Positions 36,442-49,615 of a stretch of DNA of 64,000 nt are shown here, piece by piece. Below the pieces are notes generated by a model, which ran no database searches, was not told where the DNA came from, and saw only the letters and a list, made by a program, of their open reading frames with translations. The DNA is from Anisakis pegreffii. Its lineage: Eukaryota > Nematoda > Chromadorea > Rhabditida > Anisakidae. The translations under genes were made by a program, and so were the position numbers. Every line of letters begins with the position of its first letter. Within the stretch, counting starts at the first letter, position 1. The stretch is from the NCBI GenBank assembly GCA_035041965.1, contig JAPYMA010000122.1, positions 1 to 64,000 on the forward strand. The letters run 5' to 3'.

Positions 36442-36876
36442 ATGCTTCTTATCCATCCATCCATGCATCCACTACGCACAAACATTACACAGCATGCTCT
36501 GCGTTCCAAATATAAATCGATTTTGCGCACGCGTGACTCACGCCTTCACTCACATCGTTCTTCACTACTCCTTAAACGCGATCCACAATTCTCTCGTTTT
36601 GCAATGAATCAATCCCCCGAAAGCCCATTGTCACAGTCCATCTCGTGCTGCCGCATTCTGCCTCGTTGTCCGTTATCTCATCATCCTCACCATTATGTGA
36701 TCATCATCAATAAGAAGCACAACACATCTCTGCGCTGTTCCATTCACCATAGCTTACGCAATGTGAGCACTTCGAGTGAACAGTTGAAAGTTTATGAGAG
36801 TGAATCGAGTGATCTGATCACTTCGTCAAATCCACTGCGAATACTGAAAATTTTTTGCGAACGATTCATCGTTTAG
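36442..36876 (+). CDS. Unassigned 144-codon ORF upstream of unc-51 (doubtful)
   Basis: The longest non-repeat single-exon open frame in this gene-poor stretch, starting with ATG. The product is rich in Ser, His and Arg, with a His-rich HHPHHYVIIINKKH in the middle and no TM segment, signal peptide or recognised domain. The local base composition (many CATCC, CACTC and TCATC repeats) could keep the frame open by chance. It lies 0.8 kb upstream of the unc-51 start and might be 5' UTR of that gene, an orphan gene, or nothing. Confidence 0.18.
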   Translation: MLLIHPSMHPLRTNITQHALRSKYKSILRTRDSRLHSHRSSLLLKRDPQFSRFAMNQSPESPLSQSISCCRILPRCPLSHHPHHYVIIINKKHNTSLRCSIHHSLRNVSTSSEQLKVYESESSDLITSSNPLRILKIFCERFIV

Positions 36877-37685
36877 CCGTTTGTAGTGAACGATTGTGTT
36901 AAAAGATCGCAAATCATTACTGGGCAAAAAATCCCCAAATTAGCATTTTGGAAAACACCATGGAACTTTTTTATACTGGATTTATTTCAGTATTTGGTGA
37001 TCTGTGTCATTTGATGTTTATTTTTTTTGCGTAGCGTTAAGAGTGTGCTTGAGAGTGACTGATAAATCACATATGGATACACGTTTGTGTGTGTGTGCGT
37101 GGGTTATGTGCCTATCGAAAAATAGAATTTCGTATCATTTTAATTTATTCCCTTTTGATGTGTTCAAAAATTAAGTATTCTCTCATTTGTTGATAGTGTA
37201 ATTTTGTTGTTGTTGATAGTGTCATCGAAATTGCTCAATGAAAACTCAAAGATGAAAAATGTTTCGTTTCAGTTCCAATTATGGCTGTTTGTTAATTACT
37301 TATTTATTGAGTTGCTCCTTTCATGCCTGTACGATATCCAGGACAGATACGATGAACGCGTAAATGAATAACAATCTGGTAGATTTTTAAATTTTAGCCG
37401 AAACTAATATAAGATGATAAAATTTTATAGATTTATCTATCGATGTCTCATTTTTGTCTTTTCCATTTTACATATTTTGTAAGATGGTTGCATCATATTA
37501 AAGTGTTAATTTCAAATCTCAATGACTGTTATATATTGAAATTCATAATCGTTGTTTATGTTTGTTCAAATCGATTATTCGATTAGAAGATTGATCGCGT
37601 GATTGGAAGTGTCAGTGTGATAAACGTCGATCAATCGATCGATAATGCTTTCGAATTGAGATCAAATGTGGCGATGAACTGAACA

Positions 37686-40600
37686 ATGGAAACTTTTGAC
37701 GGATTCGAATATACAAAGAAAGATCTTATTGGACACGGTGCTTTCGCTATCGTTTACAAGGGACGATATGTTGATGTGAGTTCTTTCAATTATAATTTGC
37801 TATGTGCATTACGTGAGCTAGATAAACAATATCACGCATCAATATCACATTCTGCATCCTGTGTTCAAAGCGAACTGAAAAGGATCTGCCCTATTGAAGA
37901 TTATTCCAAGCATGCAATTAGTAATCACAGAAGTATTGCTAGTGAGAGGGAATCAAAGAGATACGGTAGAGGAAACAACTTCAGATGATTTCATGCGTGG
38001 TAAATGAGTTACGGGCTGTGCTCCAAATGAGTTTTTTTTGTTGATAATGAGTAGCTAAATTTCACTGCGCTAGAATTTGCAGTTATAAAGCCTAATGATA
38101 AGCTTTGATGCACGACGCATACGTCTAATGATGGGTTCTCATAGAGCCATGTATAGATTGGAATGTCAGATGGTGTTGTGCATATTAAGGATCACTTTTC
38201 TTCAGGGAATTCATTCCCTTCTGAGAGATGAATCTTTGATATTTGCATTCGTGATATCCACTCCTTTGATGAATAAACGCTGAGTGTACGTCAACTAAAC
38301 GCTGAATCACTGCAAGAGCAAATTGAAGCACTGAAACAGTATTCTATACTGTTGTCTCCATCGCTAATATTTTTGCGGACCATGGAAAACCATGACAAAG
38401 ATAACTATCAGTTGACTTTCTTGAATCATCATGTTATTTTGGTACATTTTCGTCAAATTTTGAATCCAATCTGACCAAAATTTCATTCACATCATTGCCA
38501 GCTTTTGACATGCACTAAACACTGATTTTTGAGTTCTAGTTTCAGAATGCTTTCTGCAATTGTTTTGTACTGGATGAATGCATGAGGCATAAGCATTGGG
38601 CTGTAATTTAGACACGAGTCTTCGTTCATCTTATTTGTTATATTCCTGATTGGTTCGTTCAAATGATAGGGCTGATTGAAAGTTTGAGGATTTCATTGCA
38701 GTTGTACGTTTAAGTGCGTATGTGCTGCTGCTGCTTGAAAGGAGGATTCATTTTTACTGGATGGAAAGGGGTGATTGTGTGGTGCGGATTTATTTATTGA
38801 CTACGTCATTGTGTGGGTTGGGCACAGGGCTAGGCAATGGACGCGTTACAATTTTTTTGAGTATTAACCACCACATCTAGGCATCACACACCAACTCTCG
38901 ACAACTATGCATGTTCCTCACTCACATATTTTCATCACGAATTCACTCAGAGGAACAATTATTTCAACGAATGCATTTCCTCACATTGTCCATCGTTCAG
39001 CCAATTACTATCATCAAAGAACAATGAAGTCATTTCTTGGGGAAAAAATTGGCCGAATTTTCCAATCTCCACGTTTTCTGATCGCTTATCTTTATGACTG
39101 TCGTTTTGGTTGTTGTCAGTCAGCAAAACGTCATTGTTGAGTTCTTTGTTGAATTATGAACATTTTCATCATGAGCAGTTGTCTGGTGAATCTCGGTTAG
39201 CTGAAATTGAATATGAATCATTCAGCTTTTCCATCTCGTTCAAAGAAGATGTATTTTGTTTCCAATTCTTTTGTAATTTGAAATCAGAACTCACTCGGAG
39301 AACTGAAGGAAGAGTATTGAGGAGATTTGATATTATCTTCATAAAGGCCGATTCTGTAAATAATTTTTTGGAATGCATTGTCGGCGCACAATAGCATTTG
39401 TTCTTTTTATTGTTTCAGTTGGTATGACTGAAACAAGCAGTGTGATTACTACTGAGAGATTATAGCTGAACAATGTTCATGTCATAAATGCTTCTTATGG
39501 CATTCAATCGATTATCTGCTTTAGATTCGTGATTGCATAAATAGTTTATAATGTGATTGTCTTGGTACGATTGGTTTCTTATGAAATTTTAGTGTGATAA
39601 TGACGTTAAGAACATAAACACTTCACGTTCAATAAATTGAACATCACTGAATTCACAAACGAGAATTTATAAATTCAATTTATTCATCTTTCAGAAGAAA
39701 GATTTACCGGTGGCAATTAAGAGTATCGCTAAAAAGAATTTATCGAAGTCAAAGAATCTTCTCACGAAAGAAATCAAAATCCTGAAGGTACGAATACATC
39801 TGAATGCCGGTTTTCTTTTCTGAAATTTGCACAATTCTTATCGGTTGCTCTCTGCTATATAGAGGTCGGCTGTTTAGCATGAATTATTCAACGCAGCAAT
39901 ATTTGAGTACGTAACAGTACTGCCTACAATATCCGTGTGGTATCATGAGCAGATGGTTTTCTGCTGAAAACAATTGTGTTGTTGCTTGAAAGTATTGTTT
40001 TTAGGAGTTGTCGAGTTTACAACATGAAAATTTGGTTGGATTACTGAAGTGTGTTGAGACACCGACGCATGTTTTTCTTGTTATGGAATATTGCAATGGT
40101 GGTGATCTGGGCGATTATCTTCAGTCAAAGATCACTCTACCTGAATTAACAATTCAACACTTTTTGGTGCATATCGCTCGGGCGATTGAGGCTATCAATA
40201 AGAAGGGTATTGTGCATAGGTTCGTCGGCTTTTATTGTTTAGCTATTATGCGATGCCTTTGATGGGCAGCGGGGATTACTGTATGAAGAGTGTACGTTGT
40301 GATGATAGATTAACAGCCGTATTTTAAGGGATTTAAAGCCACAAAATTTATTGTTATGTAATCCAACTCGACGACCGAATCCACCGGCAACGGATTTGAT
40401 TGTTAAATTGGCGGATTTTGGTTTTGCACGTTTTCTCGACGACGGTACGATGGCTGCCACCTTGTGCGGCTCACCGATGTACATGGCACCGGAGGTATGT
40501 GATAGCTTTGGTTATGGATCGAATGAAGAGCGTAGTGATCGCGTTGATTAATGCGATGTTGTGAAATTGGTTTGGCATCGAAACTTATTACTAGCACTTA

Positions 40601-43600
40601 TTGTGCACGTGACGAACACTTCACCTTTTGTGTTACTTTCATGTGGTCATTTATCAAGGTGTTATTTTTGGTAGTGCTCAGCACTAGTTGAAAGCATTCA
40701 TTTGACACTTTGTTTGATTAGGAGTAATCGCTTGACATTGATACTCACGATGTGTTGTCAGTACAGAAAAAAATCGATCTATAAATCAAAAAATATGGCA
40801 ATGGAAATTATTTTTGATCATTAAAAAAGATGAATTTTTCATTTAGTATATTAGTATCTGAGATAAATATGACCTCACTGAATCAATCACTCGTCCCGAA
40901 ATTATCGATTGATTAAGAACAGAAAACGATTGATCGCTATAAAGAAGTGACTGAAGAAGGATTTGAAATGAAATTGCAGGTGATAATGTCGTTGCATTAT
41001 TGTGCGAAAGCAGATCTCTGGTCGATAGGTACAATAATATTTCAATGCTTAACCGGCAAAGCGCCATTTCAAGCGCAAACACCGCAAGCTCTAAAGCAGT
41101 TTTACGAACGTAATAAGGAATTACGGCCCAGCATTCCTTCTTACTGTAGCCCTCTTCTGAAAGATCTTCTGCTTGGACTACTCAAACGAAACGCTAAAGA
41201 TCGCATTGAATTCGGTTTGTCTCCTCAAAACTTTCACTAGTTAATGTTTTCATTGCAAATCAAACGAATTTTCGTTGGCATATATGGACAAGAACGATAT
41301 CGAAAATGATGTCGTTATTGTTCTCGAAGCGTGTTATAATATTTTTTTAGTTGACCAGTTCAGCCAGTTGATCCTGAATCATATTTATGCAATATTCCTC
41401 GTGACCATACGACCTTACATTTTTTCTTGCTATTTTCGTGGAGATCCTGTCATATGCATTTTTAATTTTCAGATGCATTTTTCTCGCACCCATTCTTACA
41501 TTCGGCTCCGATGACATCCCCTTCGAAAAGAATTCTCGAGTCAGCGGCAAATGCGTCAGCACACTCAACTGCGGCATCCTCAAAACGTCACGCCTTGCTG
41601 AATAATCCTTCGTCACCCGCCCTTTCGAATCATCGCAAATCCGCTCACCCTTATTCATCTTCTCCTCACACACATCACACCGCTCATCGGTTCATCGCTA
41701 CTTCATTATCACAGAGAAAAGAACTTGAAAACCGGAGAACTGAAAATGCATTTTTTGATTGTTTCGCTGAAGTACTGATTTGGTACATTCGAATTGTTTG
41801 ATTTCAGTTTGTTTTTAGGAAGAAAGAAAGCAACTTAATGCAGTTCAATATGCGCGTCGTTCGCCTTGTTCTTTGCAATATATCATACGAATTTGCTGCA
41901 AAAAATCTCATATTCTGCTATTCGAAGTAATTATCTTGAAATTCAGGCAAAATGAAGCAGTTGGTGGGGCAGCAGCAGCAGCAGCAACAACAGCAACAGG
42001 CAACGGAGGTAACGGTAACAATATGGTTGATTCAGGTGATTTCACATTCCTTCCCTCTGTTCATGGTCAACACACGCAACACTCACCCGTTCCCGCACGT
42101 CGACCGACCTCTGCAACCAATCCAAATGAATCGCATCTCACTTGCCCTGTCAAGCAAGTCCAGGTAATAATACCTCCAATCGACTAGCAATTTATTGAAA
42201 TTAATCTGATTCGGAAATGAAGTGATCTCATTACTGGGCAAGCTGTCAATGATAATTATATCAGTGATGCATATTCATGATGCTGCATATGTAGTTATTT
42301 TTCGTTGAGCTTTAAATGTATTCATTTGTTGAATGCATTTGCTTACGCAAATATTTATGTATCATTTAGCATTTGTATGTAAATTAATCTCAATGGAGCC
42401 GTGAATTTTGACACTTCGGTGAGCGTTATGTCAGCTGTGCCAGCTGTCATTAGAACGACTAGAGCTCTAATTACTTTGTGATGCGCATGAGACCATCATC
42501 ATAATATCGTTTACCAGTTCTCAATGAAATCTGAACCAAACGTAACTGTTAGTGTCAAAAAACACAATCAATTCGTAATCATTGTAATTTTCGGTGATTT
42601 TCGAGGTTGCTTGATGTGTTCATTTGAAGTTATTTCATTGATTGTTTGCTGCAGATTCTAGTGTTGAAAGATAATTCTCGATATGAGCACAAGGATGCGA
42701 TTCACTTAAAGTGTAAGGGATTGCGTTTGTTTCGTTTCAGGTACACACTGCAACTGCGGGTGGATCATCGAATATTCGTGCAGTACCCGTTCCCAGTCAG
42801 CGTTTAGCATACGCGAAGATGGAGGAGAGGCGAAATGGTTCAATGATTACAACGGCTAAGAAGACGTCGTCTAATGCTGCGTCAAGTCAGGCTGCAGCTG
42901 CATCCAGCGAAATACGCGTCCCATCCATTGAACAAATCAATTTACCGTCCAGTTCGTTTTTTATCGTTTTATCGTTTCTGCTGAGAAGAATTCAATGCAT
43001 CCACCTTTTCTCTAGTGAACTTACTAACTTACCGGTGATTCGCTATAAGGCACCATTGGAGCGTTGTGAAAATAGACAGATTTGCAAATGATCGTTAAAT
43101 TATAATTAAATTAGACAAGTTTTAACGTAATGGTATAGGAGGATTAATAAACTGAGTGAAATAATTTAATCCAAACAGTCACATCATAAAGAGTGCAAAT
43201 TGTTTTGATTAAGACAGTGTCGAAGGCTTTGATCGATAAGATTTTTTAAACCTTGAATTATTGCTGCTAAACATCGAATCATTCAGCTGCTCTGTACAAA
43301 TGATTTTAAAGTAATTTTGCAATGATTAATCACAATACTTGATGGTCAGTTAATTCACTCTAACAAAGAAGCGTAAGTGCATTGCAGTGTGCATTAGCAG
43401 ATTTCGATAGATCAAATTGTAAAAATTGTCATTTTTAAGTGATTGTTAAAACGATAAAAGACTGATGTTTTATTGTTATGTTATTATATTATATAACAAA
43501 TAACAATTGCAGATATTTGATGTATTTAACATAGCAACTGTTTGTCTTTTGTGTGCGTTTTTCATTAGGTTTCGAAGGTGAAAGAATACACTTTATACTT

Positions 43601-46600
43601 GTTAGCACTTTCAATAAGTTCTTGACTGTATCTGAGTAATGCTTTCCTGCAAAACTAAGAGTAAGGGAGTAGTTAGTCTCGTGACAGTCATATCAACTAT
43701 CTGGCCATTTTTCCCTAAACATTTGTCGTTCGTCTTTGTTTTGGTCACACACACGTCTAACTTTCCTAAGTTCTTTAGTTTTATGGAAGTCGACAGAAAA
43801 AGTGTAAGGAAAGAACTGAATTATTGGATGAGAATGATCTAGATGAGCAGTCAAGAGTATTGTAATTGAGCACACCAAGGATCGAATTTCATTTATTCTC
43901 GATGCATACTCGTGCATAACATCTCAACTCTGTCATAATATAGAATGCATTTGTTGTGCCGTCTAAGTTTTAGCGTCATTTGCTTGAGTTGAGTTCAGAC
44001 TTCAAGCACTTAACGAGGCTGATGCATCGGGTGCAGTTTATAGGTTAATGTTTCCACAACGGATGATTATTTTATTTGGTCCACAATAATCATATTCTTT
44101 CTCTTCTATCGAATCGAATTAATTTTAAGATTGGTTGATATAGAATGAAGTCAGAATGAAAACCATTGCACTGATGAAGCTGAATATTCGCGTAATTTCT
44201 TTTTTTTTAAAACCAAAGTCAGACCCGTAAATACATCCAAATACTCCGCTGCTTTCGAACGAAATCACATAATTAGTTTCAATGTTTGACTGCAGTCATT
44301 TTCTAGCAGAGCTTGTTGGATCTCGTTGCGGACTTGAATCCGTTGAAAATCTCACGAACAGATCACCTTCATTTAGATAGCTGTGCAAGCGTTTTGATTC
44401 GTTTCGTTATTTGCGTCGGTAATATGCGGAGCTCAGCATAGGATTACATCTACAAAATGCGCTAAAAGAATACGCATTTCGCTTATCTCAAAACTAGCAC
44501 CGAAGCATTCATCATTGCACAAGTGATTTTGCTATATTAATCTCGACATTAATTCTCACACACTCAATCATTTCTCGTAGCTGTATCCAGTCTTATTCCT
44601 TCATCATTCATTATTCTTCAAAGAGAATTGCTCTCGTAAAGAGGTACATATATATTTTCGCAGTTAAGCAGCACTTCGAAGCGCATGACCCACATCGGCA
44701 TCGGGAAGACAGATATCTGAGAGAATCGCACCTCTGAAATTGGCATCATTTTGCATCATTATCCGAATAGACTGACCAAAACACTAACTTATTGTTGACT
44801 TCAAAACCAGCATTCATCAGTCCGTTAATTTCTAATTTTACAGTGAACTGAGGGATGCGTATTGTCATGATGAGATTTTGGTGGATTCATTGGGGTCTAG
44901 TCGTCTGACATTTGGCGTGATTTCAGCTCAGTTTGTGGTTCGTGAACCGCGATCGACACGACATGAGACATCACTACCGAGACGTTCACGTCGCTACACA
45001 GTGGACAGTTCGCAAGCAGCCAGCAACCACGTACCGACTTCATCAGATGCCAACTTGCACACTGCGTTAAAGTCGGTACCGGAAGGAGCAACGGCCAGTG
45101 CGGTGGCGCATGCAGACGCATCTGACCCTTGCCCATCGTCAACCACAACCACCACCATCCCTAAGTCCGCAACTGTTAATGAATCGTTGTCACGCAATCA
45201 TAGCGTCGAATCGATGATGCTTAATGCATCTGCGACATCGAATCGTGACACTGGTCAGCCAGCTCATGGTGCTTGTCGAACCGATGGAACAACCACAAAA
45301 GAGCCTCACACCGTGATGGGATCACCGTCCCCTCCAATCGATAATCTCAAATATTTATCCGTTTCGCCTCCACGGTCGTGTGCATCCTTAACCGTTCGAG
45401 CAGCGCCACGTTCAACCAACCAAATCTCATCGAGGTATTAATTGACGTATATTTGATTCACTTTCAATTTCTGAAACCGAATCCGCATCAAGGCTTTCAA
45501 TGGTGCTACCCCGTATAATTGCTGTGCAGACGAATAGGTATGTTGAATGCGAAGCGATGGAAACATCTTGAGAGAATTCTCTGAAAATGATCGGATTTCA
45601 AATTTGGACTATGAGAGATGGATGGTGACATCAACCCATTATGGCTAACAGTAATAACAGAATTGTCATTTGTGCATTGCTCAGTGATGAAAGTTGATGC
45701 TTTTAAATCCATTTCCGAGTCGTTTGCTCAGCATGTTCATGCGCTTCGTTCCAGTTAAACGAACCACTGTATTTCTGGCGTTTCGCTTTTGATGTTTCTT
45801 TGAATCATCTAACAATAAGCCTGACTATGGCATTGAACTGAATTGTATCTTATGCAGATAAGTCTCATCAAAGTGCACACTTCCGATCCAGCTAACGAAA
45901 GCAGATTGTCAATTCCTTGTTCTAGTTCCATTAGTTTTTTCCGCATCCTAAATATTTCGTTGTCGAAAATGCCAAACACATTGAATTAGTTTAATGCAAA
46001 TGCATTAGTTATGAATTAGCTGAAGCAGAACTAACTCAATGAAATCGATTAGTGATATGTTGAGTTATGGTGTGTATAGGAGTGGTTAAGGGACCAACTT
46101 ATCGGACAGTTAGCATTTCTGATGATATGCGGCCTTGTTTCGATCTTATCAAATTCGGTTGTATTATTTCTTTAATTTTATAATGATTGTGTAATTGAAT
46201 TTGACAATTCGGTGAGAATTGTTTTCAGTAGTCTAAGTGACGATGACGAAGATGTTGAGTTGGACCGACCTATTCATTTACCTTTCGCTTCATCGAAAGC
46301 ACTTCCGTCGATGGGTGAGCATCTTTAAACCTTATCGCTTTCCACTGTCATATTTTCGAAGAGACTCCTTCGGAAGAACTGAACTGCACTGATGAACTGC
46401 GATCGCATTGAATAAATCTTTTTGCATTGATGGATGCATTCGAAGAAGAACGAAATCATTTGATGTGAAATAATCGAATCAGTGACTCTGTTATACGTTT
46501 CACTGAATGCTCAGCGAAATTTCCATTCACAGGGATTGTGCTTTTGAGGGATTTTCAGCGCAGTGCTGGAATATTTTTATGGTATAAGCTGGAGCATTTT

Positions 46601-49600
46601 TAAGACTTATCGAAAAACACGAGCACCCATTATCGGTTTATTTCGCAACTGTTCTGTCCTCTTCGTCATCCAGCTGTACTTGCCTCTTCGCATACGATTT
46701 CGAAACTGCAATGCTATCATGCAAATGAGTATTTGTGATCATCACTTATCTGCTTGAGACAGATACATCCGTTCAATTACTCTCGTTTTGGTGTTCCATT
46801 CGTGATTCGAAAACCGAGAAAAAGTTTTGCTATTCGAATGTTGTTTTGCGCACGATTTATGTTTATGTATGGACTAGTCTATAAGCAGATGCATATCTGC
46901 TCAGTAAATGAGACAGTCACATTTTGCCTTTTCATCAGTAATTTCGTCAAAGCTACTAAAATTTTCATTTTCATTCTCGTTTTATTGCATTCCGTCAGTA
47001 GTTATCTCTTTCATTTATTGAATTCAATCTATCGCTTCATCATTCGTCATCAGTTCCATACATACATTTCATTTTATATATTGACCAGCTTTTGAAGTAT
47101 TTCTACCATCTCTTGCGATGTTCTACTTCAAATCGTTACTTCAGCTGTCGTTTAGACAATCCTGCTGTATCTATTCGTTTGTTTATTTTTTGCTAACATC
47201 TCTTCATTTATTGAGTGTCCATCTATTTGTTTCGATATTTTTGATTTTAAAAAAGTTTTATCCTATGATCCGTATTTTGCAAGGTTTTGATCGGTTGACA
47301 TATGTTTTGCAATCAGTATCCTTTGTTCATCAAGCATCTCTTCATTCCAACTCAATATCAAAATATCTGATCCGCAGTTGAACCAGTTGGTGAATTCTGC
47401 TGGAAGAGTTTCATCATTGTTTTGTCATTCCAGTGGGGGAACCGTAATGCAATGAACGATTCAGATGACTCGACGCATTCACAGCTAATGGAAAGTGTTT
47501 CCGTGGATGAGAGTATCTCGGGTAATGTCACCGAAACGCTCGCTAAAGTGTCATCTAACAATGCCAATAATACACCTTCATCACCGGCAAACAACTTGGT
47601 GACACCAACCCACTACGAAGACGATATCAATGTGGATGACGACATCAACGATGATGTCCCGCCGTCTTTACAGCAAGAAACACTTATGGAGGTAGTGTTC
47701 GTTCTTCATCTGAACAATTGCTTTACATTTATGTGTTTGCATCAATTCGTTTGTCATAACAATAATGAACCACGTGGCAAGCTACGAATTACAATCGGCG
47801 TTTTCATTTCAATATTCATTTTGAATTTTATCATCAACTTTGTTTCTGATCACTACGGAATTTTCGTGAAATAGAAATGGATGACGTTGTTCAGTTAACG
47901 TTAACACTGCAGGCAGAACATGTTCAAGTGTTAGCCAAGCTACGATTCGTGCTCGAATTGGTGGATACGTTAATAAGTGTCGCGGAAAGTAGAAGCAATC
48001 CTATCGCAATCGCAATCCAGTCGAGAAAGGTTCGTTCGTTCACTCACTCCACGTTCATTTTTTTTTCAGACTGCAGAATAGGCGAAAATAACGGAAAAAT
48101 GTTTGACGATTATTCACGCGATTATTTCTTAACCGCAAAATGCGACACGATAGCAATTCGATCGATCGTATCGATCGCAGAATGTATTGGATGATGATAT
48201 TTGCATCAGTATGCTTGCTGCAGTCATTTTTCAGTTGGTGATATATGTATCCATTTGTATTCATCGCACATATGTAATGGCAATGCTCGCCAAAGGCAAA
48301 TTTATAGTTGCTGTTTGCACACAATTATTATTAATGTACTCTTTTCGCGTTCTCCCAAATGCGCTCTATGAAGTGGTTTGTTGATGAATGGAACGAACGG
48401 TTTTGGGCATTCATCTTTCTGAACAATCATCCATTGTTCACTGATTCAAATTCTCTATTCAACGACCGTAATTGAAATCTAATTGCGTTCTGGTGATTTT
48501 TTCGTGCTTGAGATTAGTTCAGAATTTCAAGGGATTGACAATTTGTTTGAAAAGTCTAATCGTAAATCTGATCAACATAGTGGGTACTGTGCAAAAATTA
48601 GTCCAATATCGTTGTATACAATTGGTTATCGTTTTATCGTCAATATCATTTATGCAAATTGTTCAAAATTTGCGTAACTTCCTTCACAATCAGTGTTATT
48701 AGAAGAACTGAATACGATCGGGAAATGTTTGAATATTGTAGTTGACGAGTACGGCCGACTTTCATTATTTGAGGAATACGTTCGTTGCAGTGATGCAGAA
48801 CCTTAAGACGCGATTCTTGATGAGTTGAAGGTGATTGAAAGTTTTATGGAAGATGATTGCAGAAGAAAGAATATTCGGATGCGTATCGTCGTGCCGAACA
48901 ATTGGTTGTTTATGTGCGAGCGTTACATATGCTGTCGTCGGCTCTGCTTCTGGCCCAAAAGCAAGTCAGTGCAGAGGCATTACATCCATCACCGGCTGTG
49001 CAACATGTTCTGAATCAGTTGAATGACAAATATCATCAGTGTCTGGTTCGTTAATCTCTATTCATTGCTCTTGCTGTGAACTGAAGCAGTTTCTGAAGCG
49101 TTTATGAAAACTAATCATTCAGATGCGTTCTCAAGAACTGGCATCTTTGGGTTTGCCGGCAGCAGATCCAGCAATGGCAGTGATATCAGCCGAACGCATC
49201 ATGTACAAGCATGCGATTGATTTATGTCAGAGTGCTGCATTAGATGAACTCTTCGGAAATCCTCATCTTTGCTCACAACGGTACTTTTCACGCTTCATTT
49301 CACCCATTCTCATTTCACCCATTTTGAATTTCGAGTGACTTCGTTAAGCTCAATTCATTTCAAAGCAAATGTCAACCAGTTAATCTGAAGTTTCATTATT
49401 TATGAAAATTAATATCAAATGGTTTGATGTATGCCATCAGGTTACACTGTAACAAGTTCAGGTATCAAACAGCTTATATGATGTTGCATACACTCTCTGA
49501 ACAAGTATCCAGTGAATCCGATAAAATGATCCTCTCCAAATACAAAACCGCTGTCGAGAAGCGTTTGAGAATTCTCGAGAAGCAGGGCCTCGTTCAAGCG

Positions 49601-49615
49601 ATAAGTACCACGTAG
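37686..49615 (+). CDS. unc-51: UNC-51 / ULK / Atg1 autophagy-initiating Ser/Thr kinase
   Basis: Kinase that starts autophagosome formation with ATG-13 and, in C. elegans, guides axon growth. N-terminal kinase: Gly loop [15 protein letters not shown] lysine K39, HRD (D134), DFG (D162), activation loop [12 protein letters not shown] with the conserved T177. The C terminus carries the two-MIT region: [55 protein letters not shown], ending [13 protein letters not shown]. Exons: 37686-37775, 39695-39787, 40005-40219, 40329-40494, 40980-41214, 41473-41771, 41819-42163, 42741-~42955, 44844-45434, 46229-46314, 47387-47691, 47913-48029, 48863-49045, 49123-49280, 49462-49615, about 1080 aa. The middle is Ser/Thr/Ala-rich linker with a candidate LC3-interacting motif (GDFTFLPS, 42041-42052) like the family's DDFVxVP. 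The phase between 42955 and 44844 does not match, so a small exon or different donor is missing there. The splice sites at 41771 and 47387 are tentative. Confidence 0.95.
41970..41998 (+). repeat. CAG/CAA-rich triplet tract in unc-51 coding exon
   Basis: A run of AGC/CAG and CAA triplets. In the frame of the gene it encodes Ala6 then Thr-Thr-Ala-Thr; in another open frame it would give poly-Gln. The Ala/Thr frame is chosen because it continues into the LIR-like and Ser/Pro-rich linker and joins the next exon in phase. Confidence 0.75.

Larger units (their letters stand above)
30957..37685. other. 6.7 kb gene-poor region before unc-51
   Basis: I recognise no conserved gene here. Low-complexity features are a CTG/GCT microsatellite (32246-32270), a CA tract (32345-32365), poly-T/poly-A runs and a GT tract near 37085-37099. 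Several unassigned open frames occur: 31789-32067 (-), 32671-32880 (-), 34735-35016 (+) and 36442-36876 (+, 144 codons). None resembles a known family; two are listed separately as doubtful. Part of this region probably carries unc-51 regulatory sequence or 5' UTR exons. Confidence 0.4.

Noticed and set aside
41952..42167. Poly-Gln reading frame in unc-51 exon 7
   Set aside because: The Ala/Thr frame joins neighbouring exons in phase and contains the LIR-like motif; the poly-Gln frame does not.
44897..45197. Minus-strand open frames of 67-83 codons
   Set aside because: They are shadows of the large unc-51 linker exon 44844-45434.
47877..47912. Upstream extension [12 protein letters not shown] of the unc-51 AEHVQ exon
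   Set aside because: Joining at CTGCAG|GCA (47913) gives correct phase and reproduces the ULK sequence ETLME-xEH; the extension does not match the phase of the previous exon.
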